Assembly: GCA_008477525.1 (NCBI GenBank)
Contig: SPDT01000003.1
Coordinates: forward strand, 1,116,001 to 1,180,000
From: Hypomyces perniciosus
Taxonomy: Eukaryota; Ascomycota; Sordariomycetes; Hypocreales; Hypocreaceae
Length of the DNA stretch: 64,000 bases
Direction: 5' to 3'
The number at the start of each line of letters is the position of its first letter. The first letter of the stretch is position 1. Positions 58,254 through 64,000 of this stretch are shown here, piece after piece. The notes beneath the pieces are model-generated. The model did not search any database, was not told where the DNA came from, and saw only the letters and a list, made by a program, of their open reading frames with translations. Position numbers and translations under genes: made by a program.

Positions 58254-59861
58254 ACATCTAGGAGTTGCCAGTGACCGCCTAGTCGGTTACTAGTCACTTC
58301 AAAAGTAAGAACCGAAGAGGACGGGAGAGTGTAGTAATGGTTACTGATTACTTGCTATCGTCTGATTATTAAAGCCATCAAATGGTTAGATATGGAGAGT
58401 CAGGTAGAGTTGAGAAGCTCAGGGCCTACTGGTCTAAGATCCAGGGGCGAAAGGGAAGCACCGTGGGGAGCTACAGATTGGAAACCCAGAACTCAGAAAC
58501 TTGACAGAAATTCTAGAGAGAACAACTTGCGGAGAGAAATCAGGCTGCCGGCGGTCTGATTTGCTTGGCTGGCAAGCTGGCAGCCAACAAGCCAGTGACC
58601 AGGCATGATGCAATTGATAGTCTCAACATTAGATGAGTTGGCCTCCCGCATAAATGGGCAAAACGCGGCTTTCCTTTTACCATCCCAATGAAATGTAACC
58701 AATTCAGAGCATGGCGCGTCGTCAAGTCGTCAGAATGATTCAAGAAGCCACATATATAACATAACAATCATGGTTGCGGTGTCTTGTTCTGCAGGTATTG
58801 ATGCTGGTAACGAGCTGGGACTTCGCGTCCTCTGTTCGTCGTTACTCACGTGATTTTAGCAGTGACTTGCCATGTGACTCTGGCGCACAGTACACTAGTC
58901 CACAGAAGGAAAGGAATGGCGACAATTCCTGATCGTAGCTGAACGAGCCCGGTCAGGGGAGCACAGTATAGCTCATGAATATGATCATTCGTAATTACTA
59001 CCGAGTAAAAGGCCTCCCGCGTTTCAGCTGGCCGCAACGACTAATGGCATTTTCCTCAGTTCCATATAATAATGCCGTCAGTCTGAGGTCAACATTTAAG
59101 TAGGGATTACGTGCCTTTCCAATTGAAAGAAGCTCGAAAAGACTAACCTTTCGTAAGTGGGTTCTCTTCTCTAACTCAATGCATGCCAAGCTCCGATACG
59201 CGCACAGGTACGATTATGGTGCCCCTGCATATTTGGATCGTTGCCTGCATCAAAAAGCTCTCGTCACGGTCCTACGTGGACAAGTTTCTATGTAGGCCTC
59301 CAGCAGATATAGCCTCTGAGTTTCACGGTCCCCGATGAGGCGTTACTAATGACGGTAAACGTGGAGAATCGAAAATGTGATATGTATGTCACTTGATTGT
59401 ATGTGATTAATGCAATGTTCCTAATTGGTGGAGCAACCGAATGCCTGATGACCACAACTCTTCCAAAGTATTCGACCGCGAAAACAGATAGCATTGAAGA
59501 ATATCTACTGTTATATAAACCTTCAATTCTAAGATCTAAGCTTTTCCGAAATTCTGGCCTCAGAGCAAACGGTCAGTGTTTTATTATTCTACTTCAAAGC
59601 AAATTCCAATTCGTAGAGTTCCTCAAATATCTCAAGCTTGGTCCAAGGCAATCATCGCCAGCCATTTGCGATTAAGCCGGATCGTGTGGGTCCTCCAAGA
59701 CTTGATCCATACAAGAGGCTTTTCGGCCGGTTCTATGAAGCCTTATTCCTGCTTAGGGAGCTTGGACAAACCCGTGGGAACCACACACCTCCCCCAGTAG
59801 ATCTCAACAAGGACCAGTCATGCCGACGACGGTTCCTGCGAAATCTCGCTTACATCTGCGA
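58254..59861. other. Region without recognised genes
   Basis: In 1.6 kb there are only short frames without motifs. Composition is normal. Confidence 0.45.
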
Positions 59862-60399
59862 CTAAAGGAAAAAAGAAGGTTCCTTGATCACCAGATGAAG
59901 CATGATGTAGCTCTGTTTCGTCCACTCAGCAGATTTATTCAAGGTGCTGGAGTCTAATTTGCGTTCCATTTTCTTATCTGGAACATACCAGCAAAAATAT
60001 CTTCGGTTGGTCGATAAAATATCGCGCATGTCAAATCGGTGCGGGTCGTGTTCCAGCTTCTCCGCAAGCTGATCGTATTGTTGCCCGGTTATCTTCACTT
60101 GAGTCCACAGCGCAAGTTCTCCTGCCGCCTGTCGTTTTCGGATAACGTTGAGCCGCGTAACACTTCGTCCGCAGCGGACACGTCCACGGCTCGGGCGCCT
60201 TGCTCGTCGGCGCAAGGGGCGTCAAAGGCAAGTAAATGTAATGCTTTGGCGAAATGTTTCGTCCTTGAATCCGACCGTAGCGAGAATTAAAGCCTTGCGA
60301 CTTGGCAAAACCCCTCTTCTGGGCCATGATCGATGGTAATTGGATAGGGCTGTCCTGCAGGCATCCGTCCGTCGTGTAACGATCATGGGAGGACCACAT
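59862..60399 (-). pseudogene. Broken or mis-spliced gene, family unknown
   Basis: Three overlapping minus-strand frames each look protein-like over part of the interval: MAQKRGFAKSQGFNSRYGRI at the start, then KHFAKALHLLAFDAPCADEQ in another frame, then QVKITGQQYDQLAEKLEHD with YFCWYVPDKKM at the end (third frame). No GT-AG introns join them convincingly, so frameshifts are likely. The last part has a decayed relative at 49.3 kb. Function unknown. Confidence 0.4.
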
Positions 60400-60650
60400 G
60401 TGGATTATATAAGCGCGTCGTTCGGCTGACTAGGTGCACGTAACAAGCAGATTAGTACGAGGTACACATGGAAGGAAAGCTGACTGGGAACGCTGGTGGG
60501 CGAAACATTGCAGACTGTAGAAGGATTACTTGAATCACATCCACAGCGATCTAATGCCATACAGTGTAGACGAGAGTTACAATATGAAAAGGGCGTTGGA
60601 TTAGAAGTACGTACCACGGATCTACTACGGACCGATGGCCAACTAGCGTA

Positions 60651-60697
60651 GGATCACCAAGATCACTGGGATCACTTCTGTGATCCAAGAGTGATCC
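60651..60697. repeat. Nested GATCAC palindrome cluster
   Basis: GGATCAC-TTCT-GTGATCC forms a perfect 7-bp stem (60,669-60,686). It is nested inside GATCACT...AGTGATC (60,661-60,667 / 60,690-60,696). A further GGATCAC at 60,651 can pair with GTGATCC at 60,691. It lies 50 bp past the stop of the gene at 60,752. Confidence 0.75.
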
Positions 60698-60751
60698 AAA
60701 AGTATCATTCATGTATATAAAGCTTCACCATTACCATTCTATAAAAAAAAT

Positions 60752-61693
60752 TCAATTAAGCAAGGCCTGTCGAATATGATATCTGAAATCCTGCAAGGTG
60801 GAATAATCCAACAATCTGCCAGATCTTGCAATTACTTCTGCTCTTATAGAAAGATAAGAACACGTGCTCAAAAGTTTGGCAGGAATGTTATCGAATGCCC
60901 TAGATGCAAGAGCTTTAAGAGTGGTATTACTTGCTCTCGAAGTATCATTTCTAGCAATTTATTAGTTCCACCCGACTGTAACCAGATGCGAGGATACGTA
61001 CACGAATGCCTCAGCCACATCCGAGTAAATGGCTAGCAACAGGATTGATGGACCGGCAAGACTTCTCCAACGCTGACCTATCCGCCTGCGGTACTGTAGC
61101 TGTTTCCTTGAAATAGACCCGTTTAGGGTAGTGCATTGCGCACTGAGATATCTATCGACGGCTACACTATCGCAACCGCGACCCCGTTGTAGCTGGACCA
61201 GCCCTTCCAGATTCTCCTGTCTTATCCTGTCCTTCAGTGAGTCCAAAAAAATTGACAGCTGCATATAACCAAACCTAGACTGTAATACTTCGCCATGTTT
61301 GCTGGTGATGACGCTGTCTATAGCGCGGGTAGCAATGGACACATGGAAGGCTGTAGGAGGGACTTCATGTGGAAGTGCGGTCTTGCGAAGCATTGATACC
61401 CAAGCACACAGAAGTGACTCCCATGTTCCTATGAAGAAGTTGATTGTGTTGGCCCTGATAAACCTTTGAGGAAAGTGTATTATTTCGGCCAAAGATCTCT
61501 TCCTCTTATTTTCTTCCTCTATGCCGTTGGAATGAATAGTTGAGGAATGTAAGACTGGCGGCATAAGGTGAGCAGGCGCCTGAATGACCGAGTTGTATGG
61601 ATTACATATCAGTGTCAAGAAGCTGTTTGTTTGTGAAGGGACGCCTTTCGGCAGTTGCGATGGAGAGGTTTTCGGCGTGAATGCTTGAGACAT
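60752..61693 (-). CDS. Member 2 of a local paralogous family, function unknown
   Basis: Two exons (61693-61002 and 60950-60752), joined by a 51-nt intron in phase 2 (donor GT|GTACGT, acceptor CTAG), encode 296 aa. The start ATG opens MSQAFTPKTSP; the frame upstream needs a non-ATG start. The protein is alike along its length to the gene at 62,764-63,823. Shared stretches include SRFGYMQLSIFLDSLKDRIR against SKFGYVRLLSFFECLENRIR, RRRIGQRWRSLAGPS against RKRIGVRWKMLAGAS, and LLAIYSDVAEAFV against LLLIYSDAAEGIV. The second exons are related too (LASRAFDNIP against LAARILSGIP). No known motif, signal peptide or clear catalytic pattern is seen; the LLLxIYSD segment is hydrophobic. Coding is intact. 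Confidence 0.7.
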
Positions 61694-62763
61694 AACGTAG
61701 AACAACGGCTTTCCATTTATGTATGGCCAATGCCAATAGGTAACTTTTAGAGGCTTTTATGACATTATTTCGTGATATTTATGACGGAATCTAAAGAGAT
61801 GTGATATGACGTTCATGGTAGCCTTTGTTTAAAAATTAATTAGACATTTCTATTAATATATTATTCATTCGCTTTAAACTGTATTTTAATATTCTAAAAT
61901 CCACTTGTTTGTAGCATTCATTTATCTTTGTTTTCATGGCTTATTTTAACTATTGATGAACCCCCTCAATTTAGATGTCGACTTGTCCCCCAGTCAGGCG
62001 TTTAGGGTCGCCCCAAGTCTGTCCTGTAAACAATTTTCCTTGGCACTGGCCTTTAGCGATCTGCTAAGTGAGGGTTTTACTGGCCACAAAGCCACGCAAA
62101 CGTCGCGGGGTCCCATCGGGGCCCTAACAGCAGCACCATGGATGCCTTGGGCGAGTTCGGCTTCCCTTGGATTGCTGGCGACGACATTCGCTCGTTGGGA
62201 TAAGGTATCTTCGGAACCAAAACCCTTAGAGCCTGGAGGCTATGCTTGAACGTTCAGTAGCACAGTCTCTAGAGTAATGGACTAGCTGCAAAGGGTTTTT
62301 TCCCCTCATTACATGAGGGGTTTTTCCTATTGCTGCGCCTAAGCTTGTTTCGTTTTTTGTCTAACCACGTGTGGATTGCAGCCCTTATAATTTAAGAATG
62401 TAACACTCTGGGATCGTCCGTTTTTAGGATGTGGATGGAGCGCCTCTGGGATGACGCGGGGAATGCGGATGCGACACTTTAAGATAAGGCCTGAGCGCTT
62501 AGCATATAACGCTTGTAGAAGAATGAGATTATAGGGTTTGGCCCCAGGGTGAGGCACTTTGGAATGAAGTCTTCCGAATTGAGGGCTTCAAGATGTATGC
62601 TCTGGGATTGGGGGACTCCGGGATGGTTGGGTTTACTGTATTTAGTGACATACGCAGGGATGCATGCCTGCCCCGCTCGTAATCGCTGTTCAGCCATAAG
62701 TCCCCGCACAGGCACACGTAGTGAGCTTCTGAACAAGTGTAGATTCAAACGCTACGAATATAA
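61694..62763. other. Intergenic region between the two paralogues
   Basis: The part 61,740-61,960 is A/T-rich. The rest has normal composition with no supportable gene. A strong hairpin is listed at 62,302. Confidence 0.5.
62302..62320. repeat. Perfect hairpin CCCCTCAT-TAC-ATGAGGGG
   Basis: An 8-bp stem with a 3-nt loop is flanked by T-rich arms. The TTTTTCCCCTC-loop-GAGGGG-TTTTTC layout resembles the hairpin inside dispersed repeat copies A-C (TTTTTCCCCTCTGCAAGGAGGG), so this may be a remnant of the same family. It could also act as a terminator-like structure, though that is not expected in fungi. Confidence 0.55.
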
Positions 62764-63823
62764 CTAAACTCCACCGTACAAGCGCCTTCTTACATTATCT
62801 TCAATTCTCGACATTTCCGACAGGTAATCAAAGTTTCCAGAAGCAGCCGCTTCTCCTGCAAATTTGGAAATTTCAGTGCACATCTCAACGGACTGCCTAG
62901 GAATGCCGCTTAAGATTCTGGCAGCCAGTTGTTTAATGATCTTGTCATTAGTTCGGGACTTATTCTTCCTGTTGGACACTTAGCAAATGCACAGTCAGTG
63001 GTAATTAGCCCACGTACACGATCCCCTCCGCTGCGTCGGAATATATAAGCAGCAAGAACGCGGATGCTCCAGCTAGCATCTTCCAGCGCACGCCAATTCT
63101 TTTGCGTTCCTTCAACCGACTCCTGATTTGGCTAGGACGCAAATCACCCTCCAAGGCTTGGACACACGCCTCAATGGCAACGGTCGCATCCCCGCGGCCG
63201 GACTCGCCTTGGAAAAAACCACTTTCTCTGAGGGTCCGTATTCTGTTCTCAAGACATTCGAAAAAGCTTAGGAGTCGCACGTAGCCAAATTTTGATGGTA
63301 GTCCCTTGCTCCCTGGATTCATAATGATCTTGTCTAAAATATTTAGTGCAGATTTGATGTTATGTCCTGATATTGGCGCATTTGCATCTAGCGTGGTGTT
63401 CTGAAGCAATGATATCCAGTCAACAAGAGCTGTACGATAGTTCGCAATGAAGAATTCCTCCGCATTTGGTCTGATAAGCGTGTGTGAGAGAGACAATGCT
63501 CTGTCTAGAGTCCATTTTATTTTAGGTCTCCTGCTAGTCGCACCTTTCGGAAAGCAGCTTCTCTTTCCGGGCTGCATTGTTCCTTGTTGAAAAGTTTGAG
63601 AAGGCGTTGTTTGTTGAGTTCTACATTGACAGTTGGAAGCGATGGTGAGCCTTGTCTGACTCCTTCCGTTCTCATCCAGCTCATCGTTCGCTAGTATGTA
63701 ATTCATCCCCTGAAAATTACCTGCTGGATAAATAACTGGAAATGGCATCAGTGTCATTGTAGAATTGGAGTGACAGTAGTGGTACGAAGAGTCAAAATGT
63801 ATCAGACATACGCAGGCGACCAT
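62764..63823 (-). CDS. Member 1 of a local paralogous family, function unknown
   Basis: Two exons (63823-63018 and 62968-62764), joined by a 49-nt phase-2 intron (donor GT|GTACGT, acceptor CAACAG), encode 336 aa. The same intron position and phase as in the gene at 60,752 confirms both models. The start is the ATG of MVACVC; a later ATG (MTLMPFP, 63,757) is possible and would give 314 aa. Residues about 120-270 carry the shared core (WISLLQNTTLDANAP, SKFGYVRLLSFFECLENRIR, ERKRIGVRWKMLAGASA, LLLIYSDAAEGIV). The second exon is polar and helical (FAGEAAASGNFDYLSEM). I do not recognise the family. Both members point the same way, about 1.1 kb apart, as in a tandem duplication followed by strong divergence. 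Confidence 0.7.
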
Positions 63824-64000
63824 CCTCTTATATTCTCTTCGGCCCTTGACCAAACTATGGAGCCAAGTTTGTTTTAAACATGCCGAGACCTCAACGACTT
63901 AATTTACGCTAATACTCGGTCCCAGCTACCTCTCATGCTTCTTATATTTCTTATCCAAAATTAAAAATACTAATTTAACTGGCTATTCTCTAACAATGCT
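63824..64000. other. Right end of the window
   Basis: This is the upstream flank of the last gene, becoming A/T-rich towards 64,000. No feature is seen. Confidence 0.4.

Noticed and set aside
61953..62249. 98-codon plus-strand frame between the paralogues
   Set aside because: Low-complexity Ala/Pro/Ser composition without motif, in a region that otherwise looks non-coding.

Overview
The window is filamentous-ascomycete nuclear DNA (Pezizomycotina). The genes carry short 50-100 nt GT-AG introns, and the left third holds a classic fungal aromatic-polyketide cluster. A 20 kb block has the A/T-saturated, TpA-rich look left by repeat-induced point mutation (RIP). TACGGAGTAC-type repeats near 8.2 kb, which I associate with Eurotiales genomes, suggest an Aspergillus/Penicillium-like host; that is only inference.

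Region 1 (1-19.2 kb) is GC-balanced and gene-dense. It starts with a secreted GH25 lysozyme-type hydrolase and an AIF/FSP1-like FAD oxidoreductase. A probable biosynthetic cluster follows: a DMATS-type aromatic prenyltransferase, an FAD monooxygenase with five exons, an O-methyltransferase with four exons, a 2209-aa non-reducing polyketide synthase (SAT-KS-AT-PT-ACP-ACP-TE, five exons, minus strand) and, divergent from it, a small EthD-fold protein of the kind used as dehydratase or decarboxylase in such pathways. Together they would make an aromatic polyketide and then hydroxylate, O-methylate and C/O-prenylate it. No cluster regulator or transporter is visible, but three perfect TCGGN3CCGA palindromes lie upstream of the monooxygenase and methyltransferase.

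Region 2 (about 19.4-39.7 kb) is a RIP-destroyed transposon graveyard with essentially no open frames. It holds a complete Ty3/gypsy element on the plus strand (20,488-27,782) with two 172-bp LTRs, split inside its reverse transcriptase by a younger, un-mutated 578-bp solo LTR with a CCTTT target-site duplication. Next come fragments of other LTRs, and then a second gypsy-type element on the minus strand.

Region 3 (39.7-64 kb) is GC-normal accessory DNA. It opens with a five-exon DUF3435 (fungal tyrosine-recombinase family) gene with C-terminal zinc fingers, oriented into the region. After it come a dispersed repeat family in three copies (one flanked by a 15-bp target-site duplication and a CAAA tail), an 18-bp x 34 minisatellite, an unknown seven-helix membrane protein, an unknown nuclear-type protein with a SUMO-interacting-like motif, a J-domain/coiled-coil/Cys-rich protein, a UvrD-like helicase fused to a RecB-type nuclease that carries two stop codons, and two paralogous genes of a family I do not recognise. 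The layout (DUF3435 gene at the edge, unusual cargo, repeats) resembles a giant Starship-type element or subtelomeric accessory DNA, but neither right border nor target duplication was found.
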